DNA of 46,798 nt from Candidatus Corynebacterium avicola. GTDB taxonomy: Bacteria > Actinomycetota > Actinomycetes > Mycobacteriales > Mycobacteriaceae. Numbering within the stretch: position 1 is the stretch's first letter; each line of letters starts with the position of its first letter. The DNA lies in assembly GCA_019114135.1 (NCBI GenBank), contig DXGC01000021.1:1-46798 (forward strand), written 5' to 3'. The notes beneath the pieces were generated by a model. It was not told where the DNA came from. It worked only from the letters and a program-made list of their open reading frames with translations, and did no database searches. Below are positions 24,432 to 33,082 of this stretch, one piece after another. The position numbers and the translations under genes are program-made.

Positions 24432-24517
24432 GGATCCCGTGCGGCGTCTATCTTGTGAACTCCCCCAGGGCAGGAATGCAGCAAGGGTCAACGAGCTCTA
24501 ACGGGTGCGCGGGGTCC
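24432..24517 (+). ncRNA. ffs: Small signal recognition particle RNA (4.5S type)
   Basis: About 86 nt. The 5' end GGATCCCGTGC pairs along all 11 positions, with G-U pairs, with the 3' end GCGCGGGGTCC. The apical part carries the conserved SRP core: CAGGGCAGGAATGCAGCAAGGG, written here in two parts as CAGGGCAGGAA and TGCAGCAAGGG. That core is the Ffh-binding internal loops and GGAA-type tetraloop region of bacterial 4.5S RNA. Corynebacteria commonly have tRNA-Ser and ffs near dnaX, which matches the order here. Exact ends are approximate. Confidence 0.88.
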
Positions 24518-24547
24518 TCAAACTTTTCAGGGGGACGGTCAGGGATC

Positions 24548-25318
24548 TCAGGGGCGGGACCATCCACGTCGGGTCTGCACCGTGACCAGAGTCAGTCCGA
24601 CCACTGTCACCCCGACCAGCCACACCAGTGCAGGCCACACGGAACCACCGTGTCCGGCGCAGGCGTTCATTGCCTCCACCGCAGCACTCAGCGGATTGAG
24701 TTCGACCAGGCTGCGCAGTGCGGAGGGGAAGCCCTCCGCCGGCATGAACCCCTCGTTCATGAACAGCAGGATCATCATCACCGGCATCGCGGCCACGGTC
24801 GCCTCCGGTGTCCGCATCACCAGCCCGACCCAGGTCAGCATCGAGCTGAAGGCCAGCGAGACGAGTGCCGCCACGGCGATGATCCCCACCACGCTCAACA
24901 CGCCGGCGGCGACCGAGTCGACGTCCAACCGGTAGCCGATGAGGAAACCCACGGCGAGGATCAGCACGGCGCCGACGGTGCCGCGAGCGGTCTCGGCGGC
25001 GATGCGTCCGATGATCGGAGCATTGACCGGCCCGGGGAACGTCCTGAACCGGGTGAAGATCCCCGTGGTGCGTTCGGTGACCAGGCCGGACGCACTGGCG
25101 ATCCCGGCGAACATCGGGCCGGTGCAGATCATCAACGGCGTCAGGCCTTGTACAGGGGCGCTGCCGGTGGCCATCTCGATGGCGTTGCCGAACATGAACA
25201 CGGTGGTCAGGAGCATCCCGATCGGCATGATCAGGGAGTTGACCAGGATGGACGGGGTGCGTGACCAGCCGCGGATGTTGCGTCCGGCATAAACGAAAAC
25301 GGTGCTGCTGGTGCTCAT
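24548..25318 (-). CDS. ABC-2 type exporter permease (DrrB/C-like), second permease
   Basis: A 256-residue membrane protein of the ABC-2 permease family with six hydrophobic segments. Typical features are the N-terminal RNIRGWSRTPSILVNSLIMP, the GLVTERTTGIFTRFRTFP cytoplasmic loop, and the late NEGFMPAEGFPSALRSLVELNPLSAAVEAM, the conserved P-L-x-x-x-x-E-A-M region of DrrB-like permeases. It overlaps the upstream permease by 4 nt (ATGA). Last gene of a three-gene exporter operon, converging on the SRP RNA gene. Confidence 0.88.
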   Translation of the reverse strand: MSTSSTVFVYAGRNIRGWSRTPSILVNSLIMPIGMLLTTVFMFGNAIEMATGSAPVQGLTPLMICTGPMFAGIASASGLVTERTTGIFTRFRTFPGPVNAPIIGRIAAETARGTVGAVLILAVGFLIGYRLDVDSVAAGVLSVVGIIAVAALVSLAFSSMLTWVGLVMRTPEATVAAMPVMMILLFMNEGFMPAEGFPSALRSLVELNPLSAAVEAMNACAGHGGSVWPALVWLVGVTVVGLTLVTVQTRRGWSRP

Positions 25319-26118
25319 GACTTCCTCCTGAAGGCCTTGGCGGACAGAGCACCACCGACGACGATGAGCCCGATGATCCAGGCGGTCGCCGCCAGCAACG
25401 GCCCAGCCCCGACCGTGCCGGTGGAACTCTGGCGGAGGATCTCCCCGATGACGGACACCGGCAGGGCCTCGACGATGGGTGCTGCGCCGGACGGCAGGGT
25501 CTCGGCCGGGACGTAGGACGTCGACAGCATGATCAGCGGCATGGACACCGCCTGCAGGATCGTCGCCGCCGATTCCGGGGTGGCGGCCAGCAATGCGATC
25601 CCGTCGTAGACCAGTGAGGCCCCGACGGCGAATCCGAGTGCTGTCAGCAGGTAGATCAGCAGGTCAACGCCGCCACCATGCCACCGGAAACCGAGGACGG
25701 CGCCGACCACCGTGACCACGGCGACGGACATGACTGCGCGGGTGAGGTCGGCGAGAAGGCGTCCGACGACGGGTGCGGCGGTGGGGACGGGCGAGGCTCG
25801 CAGACGGTCGTTGATGCCGCTGGTCTTGTCGACACCGATGGCCATCGCGGAGCCGCCAGCGGTGAACAGGATCGCCTGGAGGGAGGCTGCCGGTACCAGG
25901 TACTGCGCGTAATCGATGTCGTTCGCCTCCATCACCGTTGAGAAGACGATGTAGAGGGCGACGAGGAACATTCCGGGGATGACCGTGGCACTGATCATGG
26001 ACCCGGTGTTGCGGACGATGCGGTGGATGTTGCGTCCGGCGATTGTCGCGGTCGTGGTGATGAACGACGGTGACACGGGAGGTGCGGCGGAGGCAGTGGG
26101 AAGCGTCGGTGCGGTCAC
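25315..26118 (-). CDS. ABC-2 type exporter permease (DrrB-like), first permease
   Basis: A 267-residue ABC-2 permease with about six membrane segments. Visible are IAGRNIHRIVRNTGSMISAT, the loop VDKTSGINDRLRASPV (the G-I-x-x-R-x-R-x-x-P-V pattern of drug/antibiotic exporters), and YVPAETLPSGAAPIVEALPV. The GTG start overlaps the ATPase stop (GTGA). With the second permease it probably forms the heterodimeric membrane part of a multidrug or antibiotic exporter. Confidence 0.88.
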   Translation of the reverse strand: MTAPTLPTASAAPPVSPSFITTTATIAGRNIHRIVRNTGSMISATVIPGMFLVALYIVFSTVMEANDIDYAQYLVPAASLQAILFTAGGSAMAIGVDKTSGINDRLRASPVPTAAPVVGRLLADLTRAVMSVAVVTVVGAVLGFRWHGGGVDLLIYLLTALGFAVGASLVYDGIALLAATPESAATILQAVSMPLIMLSTSYVPAETLPSGAAPIVEALPVSVIGEILRQSSTGTVGAGPLLAATAWIIGLIVVGGALSAKAFRRKS

Positions 26119-27155
26119 TGGTCCACCTCCGCCGCGTCATTCTCCCTCTCCTCCGCGGTGGGCCGTCCGGTGAGGGCGAAGAAGACATCGTCGAGGGTGC
26201 GGGTACCCATCGTCATGCCCGCCAGGGCTATACCGGAGGCGCCGACCGCCTGCATGACCGCCGCGGCCGTGCGGGCGCCGTCGGTCAGCGGGACGGCGAC
26301 GGTGCCCGCGGAGTCGGCGGAGGCGGCGGGGTCGGCGGGGGTACCGTCCTGACCGGCGGTCGGGGCCCACGGGGCGAGCTCGGTGAGGAGACGCTCCCGG
26401 TCTGCAGGATCTTCCGGGGTCAGGACGAGGTCGGTGGGGCCGAGCCTGGACTTGAGCTCCTCGGCGGTGCCCTCGGCGATGACGGTGCCGTGGTCGATGA
26501 CCACGATGCGGTCGGCCAGCTGGTCGGCCTCCTCCAGGTACTGGGTGGTCAGCAGGATGGTGACACCCTGGTTCTTGAGTCCACGGACCACGTCCCACAG
26601 TTCGGTGCGGGCGTGCGGGTCGAGTCCGGTGGTCGGCTCGTCGAGGAAGAGCACGGTGGGCACCGACATCATCGACGCGGCGATGTCGAGACGTCGGCGC
26701 ATGCCGCCGGAGTACGTCCTGACCAGTGAATCGCCCGCTTCGGTGAGGCTGAGGTCGGCGAGCAGGGAGTCGGCGCGGGCGCGGGCGTCGGACTTCGGGA
26801 GACCGCGGAGGCGTCCGAAGAAGACGAGGTTCTCGCGACCGGTGAGTTCCTCGTCCACCGCGGCGAACTGGCCGGTCAGGGCGATGGCCTCGCGTACCGC
26901 GCCGGGGTCGGCGACGACGTCATGTCCGTCGACCGAGGCGGTGCCACTGTCGGGGGCCTCCAGGGTCGACAGGACGTTGATCGCGGTGGTCTTCCCCGCG
27001 CCGTTGGGGCCGAGCACGGCGAGGAGTTCTCCTCTGCCGACGTGGAAGGTGAGGGAGTCGAGGGCGTGGACGGTACGGGAGTTCCGGCCGCGGGTGGTGA
27101 AGGTCTTGCTGACGTTGTCGAGGCGGACGATGGGGGAGATGGGGGAATCTGTCAT
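26115..27155 (-). CDS. ABC exporter ATP-binding protein (DrrA-like)
   Basis: A 346-residue ATPase of the daunorubicin-resistance (DrrA) class. Walker A GPNGAGKTT (about residue 46), Q-loop LTGQFAAVDEELTG with the family-specific GRENL, signature YSGGMRRRLDIAASM, Walker B VLFLDEPTTGLDPHAR, and H-loop LTTQYLEEADQLADR. The C-terminal extension includes MGTRTLDDVFFALTGR, usual for DrrA. The start at 27155 follows a weak purine-rich site; a much longer upstream frame has no conserved content. A DtxR-like sequence lies 60 nt upstream. Substrate unknown: drug, lipid or siderophore export are all possible. Confidence 0.9.
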   Translation of the reverse strand: MTDSPISPIVRLDNVSKTFTTRGRNSRTVHALDSLTFHVGRGELLAVLGPNGAGKTTAINVLSTLEAPDSGTASVDGHDVVADPGAVREAIALTGQFAAVDEELTGRENLVFFGRLRGLPKSDARARADSLLADLSLTEAGDSLVRTYSGGMRRRLDIAASMMSVPTVLFLDEPTTGLDPHARTELWDVVRGLKNQGVTILLTTQYLEEADQLADRIVVIDHGTVIAEGTAEELKSRLGPTDLVLTPEDPADRERLLTELAPWAPTAGQDGTPADPAASADSAGTVAVPLTDGARTAAAVMQAVGASGIALAGMTMGTRTLDDVFFALTGRPTAEERENDAAEVDQ

Positions 27156-27214
27156 CGGGGTGTCTCTCGTCGTCGTGCGGTGAGAAGGTGGAAATCTGTG
27201 AATGAGATTCTGTA

Positions 27215-27233
27215 TTAGGTTTGCCTGCAGAAT
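27215..27233. promoter_or_regulatory. DtxR-like box between the exporter operon and aspT
   Basis: TTAGGTTTGCCTGCAGAAT matches the DtxR consensus at 12 of 19 positions, with 11 of the first 12. It sits 60 nt upstream of the exporter start on the minus strand. TAATAC (27212-27217, minus) overlaps it and may be the exporter -10 box. aspT is probably unaffected, as its likely -10 TATACA is at 27311-27316. Confidence 0.45.
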
Positions 27234-27387
27234 GCACGTTGTCAAGGGCCGGGTCGGGATCTGGCCGAGGTCGGGCAGGGGAGGCAGCCTTTCCGTCCGA
27301 TGTGAAGCGCTATACACTCGCGGTGGAAGAGAATTCACGGAATCGAATACTCCGCACCATCACTGCCGAGGAGGTCCCGGAGGGACT

Positions 27388-28707
27388 ATGAAGCTGACCG
27401 ATGCAACCACCGACCTGCTGGCATCGCTGACCGCCCTGAAGAGCGACGTCGAAGCGTCCTACCAGGAACTCAAGGACCGTAACCTGTCCCTCGACCTCAC
27501 CCGCGGCAAGCCCTCGGCGGAGCAGCTGGATCTGGCGGAGTCGCTGCTCAGCCTGCCCGGCGACGACTTCCGCACCGAGGACGGGGTCGACACCCGCAAC
27601 TACGGTGGTGGCGACGGCATCGCGGACCTCCGCGAGCTGTGGGCCGAGGTGCTCGGTGTCGATCCGTCACTGCTGATCGCCGGTGACGCCTCGAGCCTGA
27701 ACATCATGTTCGACCTGATCTCCTGGTCCTGGACCTTCGGCAACAACGACTCGCCGCGTCCCTGGGCTGCCGACGCGGCTGATTCGTCCACGGGCCCGGT
27801 CAAGTGGATCTGCCCGGTGCCCGGTTACGACCGTCACCACACCATCACCGAGACCTTCGGCTTCGAGATGGTCACCGTGCCGATGACCGAGGACGGTCCG
27901 GACCTGGACGCCGTCCGCGAACTGGCCAAGGACCCGCAGGTCAAGGGGATGTGGGTTGTTCCGGTGTTCTCCAACCCGACCGGCTACACGGTGACCCGCG
28001 AGGTCGCCGAGGACCTGGCCTCCATGGAGACCGGGGCCCCGGACTTCCGCATCGCCTGGGACAACGCCTACGCCGTGCACACCCTCACCGAGGAGTTCCC
28101 CGAGATCCTCGACGTGGTCTCCATCGCCGCGGAGGCGGGCAACCCGAACCGCTTCTGGGCCTTCTCCTCGACCTCGAAGATCACTCTCGCCGGTGCCGGC
28201 GTGGCCTTCTTCAACTCCTCGAAGGAGAACCTGGACTTCTACCGCAAGCTCGCCGGCGTGCGCGGCATCGGACCGAACAAGGTCAACCAGCTGGCCCACG
28301 CCCGCTACTTCGGATCCGCCGAGGGCGTGCGCGCGGTGATGCGCAAGCACGCCGGGATCCTGGGGCCGAAGTTCACCGCCGTCACCGACATCCTGCAGCG
28401 TCGCCTGGGTGACCTGGGCATCGCCGAGTGGACCACCCCGGAGGGTGGCTACTTCATCTCCGTGGACCTGCCGGACGGCACCGCTTCTCGCGTGGTCACC
28501 CTGGCGAAGGAGGCAGGCATCGCGCTGACCGGCGCCGGTGCGACCTTCCCTCTGAAGGACGACCCGGACGACCGCAACATCCGCCTGGCACCGTCGATGC
28601 CGCCGCAGGACGAAGTCGAGGTCGCCATGGACGGCGTCGCGACCTGCATCCTGCTGGCAGCGATCGAGGAAGCGGAGTCCGTCCAGGCCGCAGGAGCTGA
28701 CAGCTAG
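27388..28707 (+). CDS. aspT: Aspartate aminotransferase (corynebacterial AspT type)
   Basis: A 439-residue PLP enzyme interconverting aspartate and 2-oxoglutarate with oxaloacetate and glutamate. It belongs to the actinobacterial class I subgroup (MocR-like aminotransferase), not the E. coli AspC type. Seen: LDLTRGKPSAEQLDLAE, YGGGDGIADLRELWAE, VPVFSNPTGYTVTRE (Asn contacting PLP), IAWDNAYAVH (Asp for the pyridine N), and the lysine loop FSSTSKITLAGAGVAFF. The ATG at 27388 has CGGAGGGA as ribosome binding site; longer upstream frames are not conserved. A -10 box TATACA lies about 70 nt upstream. The next gene begins directly at the stop. The same neighbour order (aspT, small ORF, dnaX) is known in corynebacteria. 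Confidence 0.93.
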   Translation: MKLTDATTDLLASLTALKSDVEASYQELKDRNLSLDLTRGKPSAEQLDLAESLLSLPGDDFRTEDGVDTRNYGGGDGIADLRELWAEVLGVDPSLLIAGDASSLNIMFDLISWSWTFGNNDSPRPWAADAADSSTGPVKWICPVPGYDRHHTITETFGFEMVTVPMTEDGPDLDAVRELAKDPQVKGMWVVPVFSNPTGYTVTREVAEDLASMETGAPDFRIAWDNAYAVHTLTEEFPEILDVVSIAAEAGNPNRFWAFSSTSKITLAGAGVAFFNSSKENLDFYRKLAGVRGIGPNKVNQLAHARYFGSAEGVRAVMRKHAGILGPKFTAVTDILQRRLGDLGIAEWTTPEGGYFISVDLPDGTASRVVTLAKEAGIALTGAGATFPLKDDPDDRNIRLAPSMPPQDEVEVAMDGVATCILLAAIEEAESVQAAGADS

Positions 28708-29343
28708 GTGAATCTGGAGGAGACGACGCAGTGGGTCAGTGACCTGCTGCCGGGAGAGTTCAGCACGACCCGGCGACGGGTGAACACCGGCTTCCCGGAG
28801 TTCACGGTCGCCGACCTCAACCTCGGTGGTGCGGGTGGCGAGGGTGCCGGTGGTGCCCCGGAGACCGTCGCGGTGACTCTGGACGCCGCGCGTATCGAAC
28901 CCGATCTGGTCACCGACAACGGTGCCGACCTGCGGGTCGAGTTCATCACGGTGACCACCGGGCACGGCCGGGCTGCCGCCGACCTGGTGACGGCGGCGGC
29001 GGCGATGGTCGCCACCGACCCGCACCAGTACTCCCCGCAGCCGGGGTTGCTGCTGCCGAAGCTGGGCTGGCACGTCGACGAGACGATGACGGCCCAGCAC
29101 GGCCTGCTGGTCCCGCCGTTCGTCTGGGAGGACGGCGTCCCGCACGTCCACGAGGTCAACTTCGGCGGACGCCACGGCGGTGGCGACTACCACGAGTACA
29201 CCCACCCGGGACGGATGACGGTCTACGCCCAGCTGGTGATGCTCACCGAGGACGAGTACCAGGTCGCCCTGTCCGGTGGACCTGCGGCGGTGCAGAACCT
29301 GCTCGCCACCTCCGAGGCGAACCTCAACGACGTCTGGCGGTAG
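28708..29343 (+). CDS. Uncharacterised protein between aspT and dnaX, possibly SUFU-like
   Basis: A 211-residue soluble protein starting with GTG immediately after the aspT stop. It has no signal peptide or membrane segment. A Gly-rich stretch (GGAGGEGAGGAP) lies at about residues 40-52. The C-terminal half (LLVPPFVWEDGVPHVHEVNF, then MTVYAQLVMLTEDEYQVALSG and a final NDVWR) recalls bacterial suppressor-of-fused domain proteins, which share the pattern of an L-x-E-E-x-x-x-x-x-x-x-G motif near the end. The resemblance is weak and from memory. The position suggests co-expression with aspT. Function unknown. Confidence 0.75.
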   Translation: MNLEETTQWVSDLLPGEFSTTRRRVNTGFPEFTVADLNLGGAGGEGAGGAPETVAVTLDAARIEPDLVTDNGADLRVEFITVTTGHGRAAADLVTAAAAMVATDPHQYSPQPGLLLPKLGWHVDETMTAQHGLLVPPFVWEDGVPHVHEVNFGGRHGGGDYHEYTHPGRMTVYAQLVMLTEDEYQVALSGGPAAVQNLLATSEANLNDVWR

Positions 29344-29369
29344 GCGTACCCCGCGTCCGGCACGCCTTG

Positions 29370-29375
29370 TAGTCT
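29370..29375 (+). promoter_or_regulatory. Putative -10 box of dnaX
   Basis: TAGTCT ends exactly 6 nt before the GTG at 29382. There is no ribosome binding site, so dnaX is probably leaderless. Confidence 0.5.
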
Positions 29376-29381
29376 GGTCCC

Positions 29382-31937
29382 GTGGCTCTTTACAGGAAGT
29401 ATCGTCCGGCCTCGTTTGCCGAGGTCGTGGGGCAGGAACATGTGACCGAGCCGTTGTCGACGGCTCTGGACAGCGGGCGGATCAACCACGCCTACCTGTT
29501 CTCCGGACCGCGCGGCTGCGGAAAGACCTCCTCGGCGCGCATCCTGGCCCGCTCCCTGAACTGTGAACAGGGTCCGACGTCCACCCCATGCGGCACGTGC
29601 AACTCCTGTGTGGCACTGGCGCCCGGTGGGCCGGGCATCCTGGACGTCACCGAGATGGACGCTGCGACGCACAACGGTGTCGACGACATGCGTGAGCTGC
29701 GCGAGCGTGCGTTCTACGCCCCGGCGGAGTCCCGCTACCGCGTCTTCATCATCGATGAGGCGCACATGATCTCGCAGGCGGGCTTCAACGCCCTGCTGAA
29801 GATCGTGGAGGAGCCGCCGGAGCACCTCATCTTCATCTTCGCGACCACCGAGCCGGAGAAGCTGCTGCAGACCATCCGGTCACGCACGCACAACTACCCC
29901 TTCCGCCTGCTGACCCCGCCGGCGATGCGTTCGCTGCTGCAGCGGGTGTGTTCCGAGGAGCAGGTCCAGGTGGAGGACACTGTGTACCCGCTGGTCATCC
30001 GTGCCGGCGGTGGTTCCCCGCGTGACTCACTGTCGATCATGGACCAGCTGCTCGCCGGTTCCGGTACGGACGGCGTGACCTACGACCGGGCGGTGGGGCT
30101 ACTCGGATTCACCGACACCGCGCTGATCGACCGTGCGGTGGACTCCCTGGCCGACCAGGACCAGGCCGGACTGTTCGGTTGCGTCAGCGATGTCATCGAT
30201 GCGGGCCATGACCCCCGCCGGTTCGCGATGGACCTGCTGGACCGCTTCCGCGACCTGTTGGTGGTCCAGGCGGTGCCCGACGCCTTCGACACCGGTCTGG
30301 TGGACGCCCCGGTTGATCAGCGGGACGTCCTGATCCAGGAGGCCAAGGCCCTGGGGCAGGCTACGCTGACCCGCTGTGCCGCGCTGGTCAACGAGGGGCT
30401 GGCGCAGATGCGCGGGGCGACAGCGCCCCGGCTGCTGCTGGAGATCCTCTGCGCCCGCATGGCACTTCCTGCCGCCGGCACGACCGTCGAAGCACTGGCC
30501 CAGCGCATCGAGGCGCTGGAGGCCGGTGGTGTGAGCGGTGGTGCCGGGGCATCCGGTGGAAGTGCCGCTGGTGGCGCACCCGCAGGCTCGGGACGCGTGT
30601 ACGTGCGCAAGTCCCAGCGCGAGGCCCAGGCTGCTGCGGCGGCTCAGGCGGAACAGGCAGAGCAGGCGGCTGAGCCCAACCAGGCTGATCAGCCCGCTGC
30701 CGACGCTCCCGCTGTTGCACCGGCAGAGGCGCCGACGGAAGCACCTGCGGCGTCCACGCAGGACGCACCCGCCCGGGACCAGGCCACTCAGCCTGCTCAG
30801 CCTGCTCAGCCTGCACCGTCCGGCGACGCTGCCGCGGAACGCCGTTCGGAGGCCGAGCGTGCCCGGGAGATCATGCGCCGTCGCCGGCAGGCTGCCGCGC
30901 GACCTGCCGAGCCTGAACCTGCTGCCGCCCCCGAGTCGGCACCCGAGCAGGTCGCTGAGACGGCTCCTGATCCTGCGCCGGAACCGGAACCCGCGGCGGC
31001 ACCCGACGCAACTGCTGCGCCGCAGTCGCAGGACCAGCCGGAACCCTCCGTGGCGACCGAGGACACCGAGTCGTCCCCGTCGGCCGCGGCGTCCCACCCC
31101 GTGGAGTGGTGGGACGAGATCCTCGAGGCCGTGAAGCAGGACTCCCTCGCGCTCTGGGTGGCGGCACGAGATGCCTCCGCCACCGCAGAGGAAGCTGACG
31201 CTGACGGTCAGGCGAGGATCAACCTGCAGCACCACACCGGTGCGCTGGCGAACTACATCAACGCCCCTGAACGGTCCGAGGTCTTCGCCAGGGTCATCGA
31301 GAAGGTCACCGGAACACCGGGCACCGTCGTCGCTCACGTCGGTACGGCCCCCGCACCCGGCCACGCGCAGGATCAGGAGGTCGCCCAGGAGCAGACGGGA
31401 AAAGCTGAGGACCCCGCGCCGTCGCACACCTCTGCCTCGGAACAGGTCCAGGCACCAGTGCCAGAGCCCGCCCCGGAGCCGGAGCCTGCACCCGAGGAGG
31501 CGGCAGAATCCGCTCCGCAGCCTGATGCGGCGCCCTCGCCGGCTCCCTCGCCGTCGCCTTCACCGTCGTCGACGTCCCCGCGTCCGTCGACGACCGCACG
31601 CCGCCCCGAGAAGGACTCCGGCCAGGAACTCACCGGATGGCGTGCCCGCAAAGCCAAGTACGACGCCCGTAAGCAGGACAACGACGCCGCGGCCGCGGCG
31701 TCCAACGGCTTCGGCGGTGTGCCGCTGCCCGACGAACCGGACGAGCCCTGGGACGACGGATCCCCGTCGGCGCCTCCGCCGGACCCGGAATCGACCCGCG
31801 AGGCCGAACTGGCCGAAGCCGAGGAAGCCATGCGCCAACTCGACGACCCAGGTGCGGCGAACCTCGACCACCGCAACGCCCTCGAGATCGCCGGTGAACT
31901 CCTGGAGCAGCACCTCGGTGCCGAGCGCACCAGGTGA
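29382..31937 (+). CDS. dnaX: DNA polymerase III subunit gamma/tau
   Basis: An 851-residue clamp-loader ATPase. Residues 1-~370 are the conserved AAA+ part: YRKYRPASFAEVVGQEHV, Walker A SGPRGCGKTS (41-50), zinc ligands Cys61, Cys70, Cys73 and Cys76, DEAH Walker B in FIIDEAHMIS, and the sensor region FIFATTEPEKLLQTIRSR. Then comes a very long Ala/Pro/Glu/Gln-rich low-complexity region (about 395-570 and 665-730, with repeats like QPAQPAQPA and PEPAPEPEPAPE). It is broken by a folded tau-like segment WWDEILEAVKQDSLALWVAARDA, and conserved C-terminal residues follow. No A-rich slippery site for a short gamma form was seen. GTG start, leaderless by the -10 box. Confidence 0.95.
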   Translation: MALYRKYRPASFAEVVGQEHVTEPLSTALDSGRINHAYLFSGPRGCGKTSSARILARSLNCEQGPTSTPCGTCNSCVALAPGGPGILDVTEMDAATHNGVDDMRELRERAFYAPAESRYRVFIIDEAHMISQAGFNALLKIVEEPPEHLIFIFATTEPEKLLQTIRSRTHNYPFRLLTPPAMRSLLQRVCSEEQVQVEDTVYPLVIRAGGGSPRDSLSIMDQLLAGSGTDGVTYDRAVGLLGFTDTALIDRAVDSLADQDQAGLFGCVSDVIDAGHDPRRFAMDLLDRFRDLLVVQAVPDAFDTGLVDAPVDQRDVLIQEAKALGQATLTRCAALVNEGLAQMRGATAPRLLLEILCARMALPAAGTTVEALAQRIEALEAGGVSGGAGASGGSAAGGAPAGSGRVYVRKSQREAQAAAAAQAEQAEQAAEPNQADQPAADAPAVAPAEAPTEAPAASTQDAPARDQATQPAQPAQPAPSGDAAAERRSEAERAREIMRRRRQAAARPAEPEPAAAPESAPEQVAETAPDPAPEPEPAAAPDATAAPQSQDQPEPSVATEDTESSPSAAASHPVEWWDEILEAVKQDSLALWVAARDASATAEEADADGQARINLQHHTGALANYINAPERSEVFARVIEKVTGTPGTVVAHVGTAPAPGHAQDQEVAQEQTGKAEDPAPSHTSASEQVQAPVPEPAPEPEPAPEEAAESAPQPDAAPSPAPSPSPSPSSTSPRPSTTARRPEKDSGQELTGWRARKAKYDARKQDNDAAAAASNGFGGVPLPDEPDEPWDDGSPSAPPPDPESTREAELAEAEEAMRQLDDPGAANLDHRNALEIAGELLEQHLGAERTR

Positions 31938-31963
31938 CCACCAGGCCGAGGCACCCCAACCGG

Positions 31964-31969
31964 TAGACT
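31964..31969 (+). promoter_or_regulatory. Putative -10 box for ybaB-recR
   Basis: TAGACT lies 52 nt before the ybaB ATG. Because ybaB has its own AAAGGA ribosome binding site, this would give a normal leadered transcript for ybaB and recR. Confidence 0.4.
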
Positions 31970-32021
31970 GTGGCACCGACAAGCTAGAACGACAGCAACC
32001 GAGAGCAAAGGACTCAACACG

Positions 32022-32336
32022 ATGAGCCAGCCCGACATGAACGAGATCATGGCCCAGGCCCAGAAGATGCAGCAGGAGCTGCAGGAGGCCCAGGCCGAGA
32101 TCATGGCCTCCACCGTCGAGGGCACCGCCGGTAACGGCCTGGTCAAGGTCGCCCTGCGCGGCTCCGGCGAGGTCGAGAGCCTCTCCATCGACCCCTCCGT
32201 CGTCGACCCGGAGGACGTCGAGACCCTGCAGGACCTCATCATCGGCGCCTACCAGGACGCCGGCGACAACCTGAAGAAGCTCTCCGCCGAGCGCATGGGA
32301 CCGCTGTCCCAGGGCCTCGACGGCCTCGGCTTCTAG
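32022..32336 (+). CDS. YbaB/EbfC family nucleoid-associated protein
   Basis: A 104-residue DNA-binding protein that forms dimers on the nucleoid. The usual start MNEIMAQAQKMQQELQEAQA (long helix) is followed by a beta part with GNGLVKVALRGSGEVESLSIDPSVVDPEDVE and the C-terminal helix. AAAGGA sits 12 nt before the ATG. It lies between dnaX and recR as in most bacteria, and recR follows 12 nt later. Confidence 0.94.
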   Translation: MSQPDMNEIMAQAQKMQQELQEAQAEIMASTVEGTAGNGLVKVALRGSGEVESLSIDPSVVDPEDVETLQDLIIGAYQDAGDNLKKLSAERMGPLSQGLDGLGF

Positions 32337-32348
32337 AGGAAACCCCAC

Positions 32349-32993
32349 GTGTTCGAGGGACCCCTCCAGGACGTCATCGACGAGTTCTCCCGACTTCCCG
32401 GGGTGGGCCCGAAGAGTGCCCAACGCATCGCCTTCCACCTGCTCCAGTCCGAACCCGAGGAACTGGAGCGGCTCAGCGGTGCGCTGACCCGGCTGCAGTC
32501 CGGGGTGCGGTTCTGCCGGATCTGCCACAACGTCTCCTCCGACGACGTCTGCCGGATCTGCGCCGACTCCTCCCGCGACGCCACCCTGGTGTGCGTCGTC
32601 GAGGAATCGAAGGACATCCAGGTCATCGAACGCACAGGTGAGTACGACGGTCGTTACCACGTCCTCGGCGGGGCCCTGGACCCGCTCAACGGCATCGGCC
32701 CGAAGGAGCTCAACGTCACCGGCCTGGTGCAGCGCATCGGTGGCCGGGTGGACGACGTCGCCACCGCCGACGGTGAGCTCACCGACCCGCCCGAGGTCGG
32801 GGAGGTCATCATCGCCACCGACCCGAACACCGAGGGCGAGGCCACGGCGTCCTACCTGGGACGACTCCTCAAGGAGTTCCCGGGCCTCACCGTCTCCCGG
32901 CTAGCGTCGGGCATCCCGATGGGCGGGGACCTGGAGTTCGTGGATGAACTGACGCTCTCGCGCGCTTTCGAAGGACGCACCACCCTCAGTTGA
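32349..32993 (+). CDS. recR: Recombination mediator protein RecR
   Basis: A 214-residue RecFOR-pathway protein that helps load RecA at gaps. N-terminal helix-hairpin-helix [17 protein letters not shown], zinc finger Cys56-x2-Cys59-x8-Cys68-x2-Cys71, then the Toprim domain ([34 protein letters not shown]), and the Walker-B-like [21 protein letters not shown] end. The GTG start is supported by AGAGGA and by the conserved [12 protein letters not shown] beginning. Confidence 0.96.
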   Translation: MFEGPLQDVIDEFSRLPGVGPKSAQRIAFHLLQSEPEELERLSGALTRLQSGVRFCRICHNVSSDDVCRICADSSRDATLVCVVEESKDIQVIERTGEYDGRYHVLGGALDPLNGIGPKELNVTGLVQRIGGRVDDVATADGELTDPPEVGEVIIATDPNTEGEATASYLGRLLKEFPGLTVSRLASGIPMGGDLEFVDELTLSRAFEGRTTLS

Positions 32994-33070
32994 GTGGGGC
33001 AGGATGCTCCGCCTTCCCTCCTTCGTGGGGAATCTCGTCGATTCCGGCGTTCGGTAGGGGAGTGCTGTCG

Positions 33071-33076
33071 TAGCCT
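33071..33076 (+). promoter_or_regulatory. Putative -10 box of the first DoxX-like gene
   Basis: TAGCCT ends 6 nt before ATG 33083. The same box and spacing recur before the second copy. Confidence 0.55.
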
Positions 33077-33082
33077 GAGGTC

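Noticed and set aside
29382..31937. Programmed frameshift in dnaX for a short gamma subunit
   Set aside because: No A-rich slippery heptamer followed by a hairpin was seen in this GC-rich gene.
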